From assembly GCA_949316235.1 (NCBI GenBank), contig OX438755.1:21971151-22035150 (forward strand): a DNA stretch of 64,000 nucleotides, read 5' to 3'. The notes under the pieces are model-generated. The model searched no databases and had not been told where the DNA came from. It was given only the letters and a program-made list of their open reading frames with translations. This document shows, piece after piece, positions 49,901 through 53,461 of this stretch (positions within the stretch are counted from its first letter, which is position 1; the number at the start of each line of letters is the position of its first letter). The position numbers and the translations under genes are program-made. Source of the DNA: Oegoconia quadripuncta. Lineage: Eukaryota; Arthropoda; Insecta; Lepidoptera; Autostichidae.

Positions 49901-50733
49901 TGGTGTGATGTGCGGAAGCGGGAGGAGGGAAGGAAGATAATTATTTGCCTGAAGAGAGATGACTTCAAATGTAGCGTAATGCATACGCTAGTATTGTGTT
50001 CTCATGTTTTACGCTGCGAGTGCCGTAGCCGTATTAGAAATTGACTGATATCAAATCACGGAGGTGTGACAGGTGGCGGCCCAGTCTGATACGTACCACT
50101 AATTATATTAATATTCATATTATTGTTTATTCGCATTTTTCTCCATGAAGCACTGGATAACCATTCAATTACAATCTTACTTGGTGGATAGTGACGACGT
50201 AATGATGATGATGAATCACGCAATATCTTAAAATATCGTGAGGAAACACTAAATACAATCTACACATCAACAGACTTTCCTCCCACTATTAGGGCACAGT
50301 CTCCGCTCACTAGAGACCGGCTTAGTCATCAAATCAGGCGAAAGATGTCCACGGCAGCACAGGATCGATCGTTGTGTAGATCTTTGGGAAAGGCCTTTGT
50401 CCAGCAGTGGACCGGCTTAATGAAATCACGGAAACACTCGTATGACGCCACTAGAGTCACATTATGTAAATCTTCACCAATCCGTACTGGGTACTTCTCA
50501 AATGTCGGAGGTTTTGAGAGTACGTAGTATCTTTGTGAACGAGGAATGTTAGTAGTGGCTGATGCTTTGTATGACAGCCGAAGGAGGTCGGCGGACCGAT
50601 AGCGGACGCCGTGTGTCGACATGCAGGGGGCGGTCGGCATGTGGAGCTCAGAGACAATTGGCGAAGGACGAGGATAGGGGTGAGGGGCCGGACGCACTCA
50701 CTTGCCAGGTATCAGCGGGAGGTTGTCCGCCAT
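3754..50733 (-). CDS. Dlec1: DLEC1-like ASH-domain protein gene, 25 exons (whole span)
   Basis: Spliced gene read right to left. Exons: 50702-50733, 49366-49673, 48756-48900, 46698-46830, 45877-46126, 44851-45092, 43625-43843, 42031-42152, 40502-40646, 39822-40006, 38718-38820, 38314-38429, 37980-38234, 37473-37740, 35056-35235, 34774-34969, 34552-34698, 22145-22221, 21160-21267, 16471-16548, 11799-11892, 9893-9994, 9564-9680, 8463-8567, 3754-3902. All introns are GT-AG and phases match throughout, giving 1,292 codons without a stop. The product has repeated ASH/MSP-like beta-sandwich signatures, such as CVPPELHFVNFTLGQ, LNHSPVPYAYYW, YRVRVTNLTPQPTAVRW and LRVYADCWGVYRD. From memory, their order follows vertebrate DLEC1 along its length. 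DLEC1 belongs to the ASH-domain proteins linked to cilia and flagella, so an axonemal or sperm-tail role is inferred. Six exons abut exon-derived tandem arrays. The C-terminus is missing. HYDIN/CFAP-type relatives are the alternative. Confidence 0.78.
3903..6053. other. Intron 24, left part; no gene seen
   Basis: Mostly AT-rich unique-looking sequence; intron between exons 24 and 25 of the minus-strand gene. Confidence 0.6.
6054..6078 (+). repeat. Poly-G tract
   Basis: About 18 consecutive Gs between GTGT and AGAC, left of the exon 24 array. Confidence 0.9.
6228..8530 (-). repeat. Exon 24-derived minisatellite with CCCTCC spacer (about 19 copies)
   Basis: About 19 units of variable length. 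Each holds the 3' part of exon 24, its GTCTCT donor and a polypyrimidine CCCTCC spacer (GGGGGGA on the plus strand). The exon part is nearly invariant, with one G-to-A change near 7174; the spacer varies in copy number. The native unit is at the right end. Confidence 0.95.
8463..8567 (-). CDS. Dlec1: DLEC1-like exon 24
   Basis: Acceptor TGTGTTGTCAG, donor GTCTCT. Encodes VRSRVVRLRNVSALPGRW then an arginine-rich stretch to RTLAA. The exon from GCGCTGCCGGGG onward plus donor and a CCCTCC-rich intron start is the unit repeated at 6.2-8.5 kb. Confidence 0.78.
8568..9563. other. Intron 23; no gene seen
   Basis: Open reading continues from the array by chance only. Contains a GC-rich patch near 8850-8940 with inverted CTCGGAGCCGC segments. 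Confidence 0.55.
9564..9680 (-). CDS. Dlec1: DLEC1-like exon 23 with cysteine cluster
   Basis: Acceptor CCGTCCGCAG, donor GTCAGT. Encodes VWEPPALTRVCPCCGRC, a CxCCxxC cluster, then LPDAVHPYCLQFWRLPLHT, which runs into VRSRVVRLRNVSALPGRW of exon 24 to rebuild an ASH start. Confidence 0.78.
9893..9994 (-). CDS. Dlec1: DLEC1-like exon 22
   Basis: Acceptor CACGTGTGTAG, donor GTGAGT. Encodes DLCRCKFEMMYVKPEKRPRP then PPGPEDTPSDIEI. Both splice sites are good and the phases fit exons 21 and 23. Confidence 0.8.
11799..11892 (-). CDS. Dlec1: DLEC1-like exon 21
   Basis: Acceptor GGTTCTAG, donor GTAAAA. Encodes REIFPWEANKKQPSTDEEIF then AAEDIKRATRI, a charged linker. Its phase (starts at 0, ends with one base) is the one needed between exons 20 and 22. 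The acceptor lacks a strong pyrimidine tract, so this exon is less certain. Confidence 0.6.
12118..12973. mobile_element. Foldback/MITE element with 268-bp inverted arms
   Basis: Arms 12118-12385 and 12706-12973 are near-perfect reverse complements around a 320-bp loop. The ends read CAGGGCGTCCCAAAGTTATG with TA on both sides, suggesting a TA-targeting DNA transposon relative. It has no transposase. Confidence 0.88.
14151..14762 (+). pseudogene. 5'-truncated jockey/CR1-type retrotransposon 3' end
   Basis: Encodes the last 120 or so residues of a reverse-transcriptase ORF (HDVNTRNKDKLAGHISRL, FKGLCIRFFNKIPVDIQNL), then a 3' UTR ending AATAAAGCATTTTTGACTT. Similar to the copies at 35635-36475 (minus) and 55180-55292. 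Confidence 0.75.
15518..16018. mobile_element. Composite inverted SINE family B cluster
   Basis: A minus-strand tail (15518-15597), a plus-strand tRNA-like head (about 15700-15772), a plus-strand tail (15852-15942) and a minus-strand head (15944-16013). The two tails are reverse complements of each other, making a foldback structure. Confidence 0.78.
16471..16548 (-). CDS. Dlec1: DLEC1-like exon 20
   Basis: Acceptor TGGTCGGCAG, donor GTGAGA, 26 codons, phase 0-0. Encodes GLEVVCEMQVGGEERTDAF and VSMLRTQ; joined to exon 19 it reads LLLDAAVAGLEVVCEMQV. Confidence 0.75.
16549..19968. other. Intron 19; decayed repeats, no gene seen
   Basis: Contains CTTTATTGCACA-type retroelement tails (near 16740), the 22-bp minisatellite and a common moth repeat tail (GACCGAATTGAGCCTTC, near 18978). 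Confidence 0.5.
18313..18467. repeat. 22-bp minisatellite (7 copies)
   Basis: Unit TTGACGGACGGGACGATAGAAC. The central four copies are perfect and the outer ones diverged. Intronic. Confidence 0.92.
19969..21231 (-). repeat. 119-bp exon 19-derived minisatellite (about 11 copies)
   Basis: Period 119 bp. On the minus strand each unit holds the 3' part of exon 19, its GTGCGT donor and a C-rich intron segment. The leftmost copy is truncated and diverged; the native exon is at the right end. Confidence 0.95.
21160..21267 (-). CDS. Dlec1: DLEC1-like exon 19
   Basis: Acceptor TGTGCGTGCAG, donor GTGCGT, 36 codons. Encodes VVVEAVRVCARRVFVL then AHAYRPLYLLLDAAVA. From FVLSAHVAHAY to the donor and adjoining intron, it is repeated in the 20 kb array. 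Confidence 0.78.
22145..22221 (-). CDS. Dlec1: DLEC1-like exon 18
   Basis: Acceptor CCGTTTTGCAG, donor GTGTGT. Encodes GEDVLKVIFIPNDFDVGSYA then EIEIK, an ASH-like strand. It starts with two bases and ends in phase 0, exactly what exons 17 and 19 require. Codon use is only mildly GC-rich. Confidence 0.72.
22515..22710 (+). repeat. Dispersed repeat, copy 1
   Basis: Shares long stretches (ACACCAACAGCAGAAATAAA, CATTCTGATTAG, CTCCGGGATGAGGTC, TTAGTTGTGAATATT) with the reverse complement of 61098-61305. Unclassified. Confidence 0.7.
23255..23296. repeat. Perfect 19-bp hairpin
   Basis: TCTCGGACATCTCCGAGGT, a four-base AAGG loop and its exact reverse complement. The outer LTR element's TTAG target site begins at the next base. 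Confidence 0.9.
23301..23518 (-). repeat. 3' LTR of the outer element
   Basis: 218 bp, next to the TTAG duplication and directly beside the hairpin at 23255-23296. Confidence 0.88.
24114..24525 (+). repeat. BEL/Pao 5' LTR
   Basis: 412 bp, from TGTTAAG to ATTAACA. No difference from the 3' LTR was noticed. Confidence 0.95.
25825..30978 (+). CDS. BEL/Pao gag-pol polyprotein (1,717 aa)
   Basis: Intact ORF. It has a gag region with three zinc knuckles near residues 331-395 (CPLCKGNHALYLC, CFNCLRSNHMTDKC, CKHCGGRH) and an aspartic protease with LLDPGSQSN near 463. Reverse transcriptase follows, with KLRVVYDAST, FTADIRQMYRR and the YVDD catalytic box near 874. RNase H has GFSDASEAGY near 1046 and WSDSTIVLAW. 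Integrase has an H/C zinc region near 1370-1400 and core motifs VGCDYAGPF, HSDCGTNFKG and GGLWEAGVKS. No envelope ORF is present. The order PR-RT-RH-IN and the motifs are those of the Pao family. Reading starts at ATG 25825 after a 1.3-kb leader. Confidence 0.96.
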   Translation: MGESLLIHHESKRNLALKRLSDAVACVKNCTSDLSLLPRLETWCSRIESHMETFNESHMKILCLLQESKVGEDVINKQSGFQEQADEMYFQVLEAKRKFLPEHKTGVKPSTEEKPTSKGKLPPIKLSSFSGQLKEFPGFIDLFNSLVHHRTDLTNVEKFQYLVTSLSGEPIKIIRAYPISEANYISAYNTLVDRYSNKRYLAFICWEQITNLKPLTSGAVQNLRSMLDIYSENISMLSSLGLPTQNWDFVLFHSLLTNCDKASREAFELDCKNSDFPSFQQLKLFLKERCEALERSSLNKPQFNQSQINQSNNRSNVKPTLLLAQTPNNIPCCPLCKGNHALYLCSNFLSKSPHERNNIVKENKMCFNCLRSNHMTDKCISQHKCKHCGGRHNSLLHFPKNQVNTSVNLTSNNHSSRDNVTTTPITSLSNVSANSTGASFVMLATAEVEIKDGYGSYQKVRVLLDPGSQSNIISSSCVHRLGLTRYKVVTPMSGIAEVSAKSSGKVFLKVRPIGKSEPSFAVEAVTLEKICGDMPTHQVNTGYFKHIANLKLADEFYHKARAIDILIGGEIFPQILLPGKIDGGSQAATAINTVFGYILMGRTASSCDPSHVALSINHVSIDAALDVAVQRLWEIDNMHLGVNEHHSADDSRCEQIYQKTHQRDSDGRYIVHLPFRDHKPSFNDSYSIAVRRFQQLERRLLKNPEFHEEYKQHVMEYVSSGQMSVVPSEECQSPTAYYIPHHAVVKPDRKLRVVYDASTKDKSGVSLNDTLLVGPKLQTDITNVLWRFRLHPIVFTADIRQMYRRIIVTEEHRDYQRILFRKSPDEPIQEYRLNRVTFGVSSAPFLAIRTMCQLAQDEMGTYPIAADILREDLYVDDVVTGCPTIGQALECRRQLVGMMTAGGFELRKWSSNHTAVLQNLPEDHKAIPGVTFDGDCLFVKVLGLSWNSQEDIFNYHVNQIHRECTKRTMLSELARIYDPIGLLTPLTFMAKHLIQRLWLLGTSWDQPVPDEINQLWLKYTQQLPHLSQLKIPRRITRDDAITYQLHGFSDASEAGYAAVIYLRSTCEQNKHHVALVGARSRVAPTKRRTLPRLELCGASLLADLLQHIIKLYSSIIKINKVCAWSDSTIVLAWIRSNSTDYKTFVGNRISNIQCKIPEATWRHVPGKSNPADPASRGLTPDELLNHDLWWTGPVWLSRDHHYWPCEPEPTNAYQAEASCERRACLLTSIVPADEHTFDRLINKYSSLRKVQRIISYCRRFIDALRKNKHSGNFSEGELHDSLMLLVKHVQYTTFSDELGRLRSGRSLPKSFKGLSPFLDCDGVIRVGGRLSRADLNFETKHPALLPRKHCLTQRIIQCVHNENLHPGLQTMQYLLLQNFWILSPRRAIRQIIANCYRCFRMNPTHFQPQMADLPRSRITQVKAFQTVGCDYAGPFNITFQRYRGARTTKAYLCLFVCFATKALHLELSSDLSTDAFLAALRRFIGRRGRCNTIHSDCGTNFKGAQTQLADLMRSACEAERLDFRFNPPGAPHFGGLWEAGVKSVKTHLYRVIGAQTLTYEELNTLFVQIESVLNSRPLCPVSSDPNDLSVLTPGHFLTMAPLTTVPTPDYTNINMNRLTRWQLIQRMHQHFWSRWHNEYLTTLSQRLKWTKSLSDVKINQLVVIKEETTHPLHWRLGRIINLFPGRDGVPRSATVRTARGVLDRPLVKLCPVPPGYD
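31180..31591 (+). repeat. BEL/Pao 3' LTR
   Basis: 412 bp, preceded by the purine tract GGGGGGGAAGATTA and followed by the TCGAG target duplication. Confidence 0.95.
31597..34044. other. Interior of outer LTR element, no genes seen
   Basis: AT-rich sequence without a convincing ORF. It contains a loose internal duplication (near 32213 and 32304, both with TACCTAATGCA followed by AAAGATTTTTAATA) and, near 33698 and 33734, a 36-bp direct repeat of GCCGGGATAACCCTGGACACC in a short GC-rich island. Confidence 0.5.
34061..34278 (-). repeat. 5' LTR of the outer element
   Basis: 218 bp. Same sequence as 23301-23518; on the minus strand it begins TGTAGTG and ends ATTACA. Confidence 0.88.
34552..34698 (-). 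CDS. Dlec1: DLEC1-like exon 17
   Basis: Acceptor TGTGCCGCAG, donor GTAACG. Encodes GAVVRPARALWAGRRACYR and VRVTNLTPQPTAVRWLPPL, a textbook ASH strand pair. The following intron is about 12.3 kb and contains the nested LTR elements. Confidence 0.83.
34774..34969 (-). CDS. Dlec1: DLEC1-like exon 16
   Basis: Acceptor GTCCGTGCGCAG, donor GTGAGT. Encodes RDGCVATLVSVRRTD, a GAGAGAG run from a GCGCCC microsatellite, then VARAALLAYRVLAPRLALRA. Confidence 0.75.
35056..35235 (-). CDS. Dlec1: DLEC1-like exon 15 with collagen-like GGP run
   Basis: Acceptor CCGGTTGCAG, donor GTCGGT, phase 0-0. Encodes ICWRGSAWRWW, a run of GGP triplets from a CCGCCCGGCC microsatellite, then CSCAPLRPERGALPRGCSQ and LLYDVIAPE. 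Confidence 0.75.
35635..36475 (-). pseudogene. Truncated jockey/CR1-type reverse transcriptase, frameshifted
   Basis: On the minus strand: VDTTVFLGLTLDAK, a frame break near 36395, then IEKLAKKLATAAYAVKK, MSYGILLWGNAADIH and the same C-terminal motif as at 14.2 kb. It lies between exons 14 and 15 of the DLEC1-like gene. Confidence 0.8.
36930..37187 (-). mobile_element. tRNA-derived SINE, family B
   Basis: The minus-strand head has GGTGTAGTGGTTAGCAACT and GGTTCGAATCCCGC boxes. The body runs through TCCATAACTCGGG inverted, and the tail is at GGCGCTGTGTGTATG. About 255 bp. Confidence 0.82.
37205..37345. repeat. Dispersed repeat, copy 1
   Basis: AATCCCACATAACCGTCTCG and AGGCGAGCGGTATG resemble 47325-47430; a further piece (CCCATCGGCTCATCGCACC) resembles 35396-35425. 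Unclassified. Confidence 0.5.
37473..37740 (-). CDS. Dlec1: DLEC1-like exon 14
   Basis: Donor GTGAGT is clear. For the acceptor, the AG at GTCAGCGAG|A is the one that keeps frame; the nearby CAG five bases upstream would shift it. Encodes SVFVRRLEARLGAES, an AGAGEGAGEGEG linker and WLGVVAGGAQLAAPLLLHND. Confidence 0.65.
37885..37970 (+). repeat. Insect dispersed repeat tail (GTCCACTGCTGGA family)
   Basis: TCATCATTATATCAGCCG, CAACCGCTGGACAGAGACC and CCACAACGATCGAG are typical of a short repeat very common in moth genomes. Related pieces at 13795-13905, 15440-15490 and 50325-50430. Confidence 0.55.
37980..38234 (-). CDS. Dlec1: DLEC1-like exon 13
   Basis: Acceptor TGTGTGCGCAG, donor GTGAGT. 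Encodes VESVQLAVRATQLRAGG, a glycine/glutamate/arginine low-complexity linker (GEGQGEGEGEG) and LPPLPNHYLDTYVIT. Confidence 0.78.
38314..38429 (-). CDS. Dlec1: DLEC1-like exon 12
   Basis: Acceptor GCGTCGTCAG, donor GTACTG. Encodes SWSREVCDVVYAQLEVWWEV then PVQFVLDPPYVLLPHS. The pattern of beta-strand, then PPYVLLP, matches the start of another ASH-like repeat of DLEC1 proteins. Confidence 0.85.
38718..38820 (-). CDS. Dlec1: DLEC1-like exon 11
   Basis: Acceptor GTCGAGCAG, donor GTGCGA. Encodes LILKDIPKESFPPDFEPM and STQTLQSEPIPGVK. Codon use is much less GC-biased than in most other exons. It starts with one base and ends in phase 0, bridging exons 10 and 12 exactly. Confidence 0.75.
39115..39872 (-). 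repeat. Exon 10-derived array with TGAGGCG heptamers (6 copies)
   Basis: Six copies of the exon 10 3' end and donor (CTCAT|GTAACC) separated by variable runs of a 7-bp repeat (TGAGGCG on the plus strand). Heptamers become degenerate toward 39115, as expected for an older distal edge. Confidence 0.93.
39822..40006 (-). CDS. Dlec1: DLEC1-like exon 10
   Basis: Acceptor CGTCGTAG, donor GTAACC. It begins with an acidic stretch (GEAEEEQSEDTGRDDEE) and ends APRVGRRLGTRRAVL plus AT. The donor overlaps an in-frame ATG-TAA, so unspliced reading ends the protein here at 594 residues. Splicing to exon 11 instead gives AVLM-LILKDIP, which resembles the DLEC1 family. The 3' part is the unit of the 39 kb array. 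Confidence 0.72.
40502..40646 (-). CDS. Dlec1: DLEC1-like exon 9
   Basis: Acceptor GGTGTTGCAG, donor GTGGGC. Encodes PVPYAYYWSTRAWGACSC through RARRRWIVQ. A CACACCC-type satellite lies just outside the acceptor side. Confidence 0.8.
40647..42030. other. Intron 8; no gene seen
   Basis: After the CACACCC satellite, 41110-41640 looks like a retroelement 3' region (ends AATAAAATTGGTATTC), but no coding part is visible. Confidence 0.4.
40668..40742. repeat. CACACCC satellite
   Basis: Runs of ACACCCC/ACATCCC directly outside the exon 9 acceptor; G-rich on the coding strand. Confidence 0.85.
42031..42152 (-). CDS. Dlec1: DLEC1-like exon 8
   Basis: Acceptor TTCCCCGACAG, donor GTACCA. Encodes AQEKDYDICSEDDPACEYY and ends in SVQMLNH plus two bases. 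Joined to exon 9 it reads LNHSPVPYAYYW, a classic ASH N-x-S-P-V turn. Confidence 0.82.
42504..42719 (+). repeat. Diverged solo LTR of the same family
   Basis: About 215 bp, similar to the 218-bp LTRs in reverse orientation, with several substitutions and no internal region. It lies in the intron between exons 7 and 8, just outside the exon 7 array. Confidence 0.75.
42767..43725 (-). repeat. Exon 7-derived array with AGCAC pentamers (7 copies)
   Basis: Seven copies, period 150-160 bp, of the exon 7 3' part, its GTGCGC donor and an intron piece containing a variable AGCAC run. Six copies lack the exon 5' part and acceptor. Confidence 0.95.
43625..43843 (-). CDS. Dlec1: DLEC1-like exon 7
   Basis: Acceptor GGCCACAG, donor GTGCGC. 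A 73-codon, phase 0-0 exon from ELTWSGSVWAGPF to LYFRPDHITLQ. Its 3' part from AAKLRLL onward, with the donor, is the unit of the 42.8-43.7 kb array. This is the only copy with the complete exon and an acceptor. Confidence 0.8.
43844..44850. other. Intron 6; no gene seen
   Basis: AT-rich with a SINE A fragment. Confidence 0.6.
44255..44361 (+). mobile_element. SINE family A, 3' fragment
   Basis: Matches only the last third of the family (GTCCCCAACCCGCTTGGGCC to GGAATGTTTACGGGC). Confidence 0.75.
44851..45092 (-). CDS. Dlec1: DLEC1-like exon 6
   Basis: Acceptor CCACGGCAG. The donor GTCGGT is chosen because it keeps phase with exon 7; a GTCATG four bases further on would break the frame. Encodes LVPHTTSPPSYSPAGSW, a glycine/alanine linker (GAGAGGGGGG) and LGDVHRVRVTLHARQGHAS. 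Confidence 0.72.
45440..45897 (-). repeat. Exon 5-derived array with CCTAGCGG units (5 extra copies)
   Basis: Five copies of the last bases of exon 5 (CCCACGCTCACCG) and its GTAGGC donor, followed by intron sequence with short CCTAGCGG runs. The native exon end is at the right. Confidence 0.92.
45877..46126 (-). CDS. Dlec1: DLEC1-like exon 5, ASH domain core
   Basis: Acceptor TGTGTGGCAG, donor GTAGGC. Residues about 207-290, including LRLVNVSAVEVRLAV and LRVHFRPRDVRQLRDVL, typical of ASH strands. The last bases of this exon and its donor are the repeated unit of the 45.4-45.9 kb array. Confidence 0.85.
46698..46830 (-). CDS. Dlec1: DLEC1-like exon 4, start of first ASH domain
   Basis: Acceptor TGTGCGCAG, donor GTTAGT. 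Encodes CVPPELHFVNFTLGQLHT, the opening strands of an ASH/MSP domain. The domain continues without a break into QTLRLVNVSAVEVRL of exon 5, so this junction is well supported. Confidence 0.82.
47325..47430. repeat. Dispersed repeat, copy 2
   Basis: AGTCCCACAGAACCATCTCG and AAGCGAGCGGTAAG match the 37.2 kb copy with scattered changes. Confidence 0.5.
47745..47905 (-). pseudogene. Reverse transcriptase fragment of a non-LTR element
   Basis: Minus-strand translation SKKGSCADPAKYRPVEITFT then CKTMKRVLNDQL resembles the K-G-x-x-x-x-x-x-Y-R-P-I block of non-LTR reverse transcriptases. Too short to classify. Confidence 0.65.
48365..48460 (+). pseudogene. RTE-like ORF C-terminal fragment
   Basis: GLKWQRVEHIALRIDNSW then RRNVLEWRPRIDKP resembles the conserved W-x-G-H-x-x-R-x-x-D-x-W ... 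E-W-R-P tail of RTE-type ORFs, in the opposite orientation to the fragment at 47.8 kb. Confidence 0.6.
48756..48900 (-). CDS. Dlec1: DLEC1-like exon 3
   Basis: Acceptor CCGTTGCAG, donor GTTTTG. Encodes ATCLWVRNALGG, then a proline run (a C-rich tract on the coding strand), then DVAPAHTDYSL. The final split codon is completed by the first base of exon 4. Confidence 0.72.
49366..49673 (-). CDS. Dlec1: DLEC1-like exon 2
   Basis: Acceptor GTGTGTCAG, donor GTTAGT. Encodes roughly residues 11-113: VLREVFRELDYLPPLAP, then a GGAGGGAGGG linker written as a perfect GC-rich microsatellite, an arginine/glutamate-rich helix and a proline/alanine-rich tail. It starts with one base and ends with one base of a codon, fitting both neighbours. 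Confidence 0.75.
50325..50430 (-). repeat. Insect dispersed repeat tail (GTCCACTGCTGGA family)
   Basis: On the minus strand GTCCACTGCTGGACAAAGGC and CTACACAACGATCGATCC; in DLEC1-like intron 1. Confidence 0.55.
50702..50733 (-). CDS. Dlec1: DLEC1-like exon 1 (start codon)
   Basis: Encodes MADNLPLIPGK, ending two bases into the last codon before a consensus GTGAGT donor. The ATG at 50733 is preceded in frame by a TGA about 11 codons upstream, which supports this start. The phase joins exactly to exon 2. Confidence 0.72.
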
Positions 50734-51098
50734 CGTCGACACTTTCCACTTCAAAAGTAATCAAAAACAATGTTTATAAAACCGTACAACAATAATATTA
50801 TCTACAAATAATCCTTTACTTCCTATGATTCTTTGATTTTGCCACACAATGAATAAATTCAATTTCTTTGGTTTTTGGAACACACAATAAATATGTTATC
50901 GAACTGACATAATGTGACAGTGACATGAGCCGCTTGTCACAGGTTCTATATCGAGTGTCGTGAACACAAGGCCCGTTGTACACTATGCGATGCACAACGA
51001 CGCCACTTTGACGTGGCGGAGCGCCAACATGCGGTAAAGCAGATATTACACGATTCACTTCTGCCTTTCAATTTGGATGAAGCAACCAAATTGAATCA

Positions 51099-51339
51099 TC
51101 TATTATTATAAATGCAAAAGGTTGGATGTTCGTTTGTTTATTAGTTTGTTTGTTTGTTGCTCAATGACGGCGAAACGGATGAACGGATTTGGATGTGTAG
51201 GTATATCGGTATATAGGGGAATTAATACATAGGATACTTTTAATCCCAATTAAGTTAGTAGTGCAATAAACATATGGATAAATAAACATATCCGCGGTAA
51301 AGCGATTCCACGCAGGTGAAGCCGCGGACAAAAACCTAG
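51099..51339 (+). mobile_element. Possible non-autonomous Helitron-like element
   Basis: Starts TCTATTATTATAAATG, contains AAACGGATGAACGGATTTGG and ends GCCGCGGACAAAAACCTAG followed by T. TC...CTAG ends with T after fit Helitron relatives common in moths, but no hairpin was verified. Confidence 0.45.
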
Positions 51340-52061
51340 TGTAGACATAAAAGTGAAACGTTCAATGTCAATGTTCAATAGCATTACCTCTCACTTTTAC
51401 GTCTTTCAACCGAAGTGAATCAATTTGGTTAAACCGTGTAATATGGCCTTAACAAATGCCAACATGTAGTCCTTACCGACGACACTTTTTACTTTCAAAA
51501 TAGATTGTAATTTCAACCAGCCAAAAAGATTGTAAAACAATTATAATTTGTCAATAAATGTCAGAAAAAGTTAATGTGGCGATATCGCTCTGTTGGGGAT
51601 ACCTGCGATAGATCACACCATGTGTGGGACTCTTTCATGCTAGAAACGATACACCACGTTTATTACTCTACCAACCTCCTTACCACACAAACATTTATAA
51701 AGAAATAATGGTATTTCACTTTGGGAAATCTCTGACCAACCTATATTTGGGATAAAGGTCGACACGTCATGTATGTTTATTAGTTTACTATAACAATGGC
51801 AACACTGGGTGACAGTGTGCTTGTATCGGTGGTGAGTTTTAGAGCTCATTGAATTTATACTTCGGTGTATTAATTAATTACATCCAAGAATATAACAGCA
51901 AAGAACTGTGAGACTATTATAACTAAATGGCTCATCGAACAATGTTTTTTATAACTTAAATAAATATTTTGCCTGTGAGCTTGTTTAATGTGTTAGCGAC
52001 CGCTTGATTTCGTTTTGACCCGACTGCCCATGAAATGTATATACATTCAGTGTACTAAGTA

Positions 52062-52081
52062 TCGGGAATTTGTCAATAAAA
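52062..52081 (+). repeat. mariner left inverted repeat
   Basis: Begins TCGGGAATTTG directly after TA at 52060-52061. Confidence 0.88.
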
Positions 52082-52094
52082 CAAAAAATACAAA

Positions 52095-53168
52095 TTATTC
52101 ATCTAAATTTCTTTTATCGCCTTCAAAGTAGGCCCCATCGCTTGCAATACACCATTTCCACCGCATCACCCAGTCTTCCATACATTTTTCATAGGCTATT
52201 TGCGGTATGGCCTTTAGCTCATTCAGCGAATTTTCTTTTATGGCTTCTATCGACTCAAAACGTTTTCCTCGAAGTGGTAATTTTAACTTGGGAAATAAAA
52301 AAAAGTCAGACGGAGCCATATCAGGTGAATACGGTGCTTGGTCGAGAACTTTTGTTGAATTTTTCGCTAAAAACTCTTTCACTATAATGGCTGTGTGTGA
52401 TGGTGCATTATCATGGTGCAGCATCCATGAGTTGTGTTGCCACAAATCTGGACGTTTTCGGCGGATACTCTCACGCAAACGCTTCATGACGCCTAAATAA
52501 TATTCTTTATTCACTGTTTCTCCCTCTGGAAGGAATTCGGAGTGAACCACACCACGGTAGTCAAAAAAAACTGTCAGCATCACCTTGATTTTGGAGCGAC
52601 TTTGCCGCGGTTTTTTGGGTTTCGGCTCGTTTTCGAGACGCCATTCTGAAGACTGTTGGCTTGTTTGCATGTCGTACTCATAAACCCATGTCTCGTCGCC
52701 AGTTATTATACGTTTCATAAAGGTCGGATCCGTAGAAGCTCGGGAAACCATGTCTTCAGCGACATGCTTTCGCTGCGCTTTTTGAACAAAATTGAGCTCT
52801 TTTGGAACTAGTCGAGCGGCGACGCGTTTCATGCCTAAAATGTCAATGAGAATGTTGTGGACGGACTTAAAAGATATGTTCACCTCACTAGCCAACTCTC
52901 TCAGACTCATACGTCGATTTTCGAGCACTAGCTTCTTGATTCTGTCGATGTTTTCTTTGGTCGTAGCGGTTGAAGGTCTACCAGAACGAGGTAAGTCTAC
53001 TACTACTTCTCGGCCTTCTTTAAAAGCCTTATACCATTCATAAGCCCTTGTTTTCGATATACACGATTCGCCGTAGGTATTTCGCAACATTTTTAGTGAT
53101 TCACCACATGAAATATCATTTGAAACACAAAATTTAAGGCACACTCTTTGTTCAACATTATTTTCCAT
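52095..53168 (-). CDS. mariner transposase, 357 aa
   Basis: Full-length DNA-cutting and joining enzyme of the mariner family. The N-terminal paired-like helix-turn-helix region covers about residues 1-115 (MSLRELASEVNIS), followed by a VPKEL linker motif. The catalytic triad is D158 (TGDETWVYEYD), D253 (HHDNAPSH) and D288 (YSPDMAPSDFFLF). There are 34 residues between the last two, the D,D34D signature. No stop or frameshift, and the length matches the usual 345-360 residues. It fills most of the element in the spacer between the two host genes. Confidence 0.96.
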   Translation of the reverse strand: MENNVEQRVCLKFCVSNDISCGESLKMLRNTYGESCISKTRAYEWYKAFKEGREVVVDLPRSGRPSTATTKENIDRIKKLVLENRRMSLRELASEVNISFKSVHNILIDILGMKRVAARLVPKELNFVQKAQRKHVAEDMVSRASTDPTFMKRIITGDETWVYEYDMQTSQQSSEWRLENEPKPKKPRQSRSKIKVMLTVFFDYRGVVHSEFLPEGETVNKEYYLGVMKRLRESIRRKRPDLWQHNSWMLHHDNAPSHTAIIVKEFLAKNSTKVLDQAPYSPDMAPSDFFLFPKLKLPLRGKRFESIEAIKENSLNELKAIPQIAYEKCMEDWVMRWKWCIASDGAYFEGDKRNLDE

Positions 53169-53323
53169 TGTAAAAATCGCCGAGGACTCAAAACTATGAC
53201 CAACAAAAAGTGTAGTTTAAAACAAATTAAATGACAGATCCCGCTCAAATTTTGCGCGCTAAATCAGTACAGTGCTACCAACATGTAGTAAAAAAATTAG
53301 AACGACCTCTTTTACGCGGGTCT

Positions 53324-53343
53324 TTTTATTGACATATTCCCGA
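53324..53343 (-). repeat. mariner right inverted repeat
   Basis: Reverse complement begins TCGGGAATATG, matching the left end with one difference. Confidence 0.88.
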
Positions 53344-53461
53344 TGCTTTTTACACAGAGTAGGATGTTATGCCAAACGATTCATTTGACTAAATAGTACT
53401 TGGTAAAATATACCATGACCAAATAATTATTTCTTAAATAATAAGTTGGCACTAACGTTCA

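Larger units (their letters stand above)
52062..53343 (-). mobile_element. mariner transposon with intact transposase
   Basis: 1,282 bp bounded by about 20-bp inverted repeats (TCGGGAAT[T/A]TGTCAATAAAA, one mismatch). The left flank has the expected TA; the right flank reads TG, so one target duplication has mutated or the ends were altered. Confidence 0.93.

Noticed and set aside
39818..50733. A complete 594-residue gene ending at the TAA in exon 10
   Set aside because: Possible as an isoform, but exon 11 and later exons continue in phase and match the DLEC1-like pattern.
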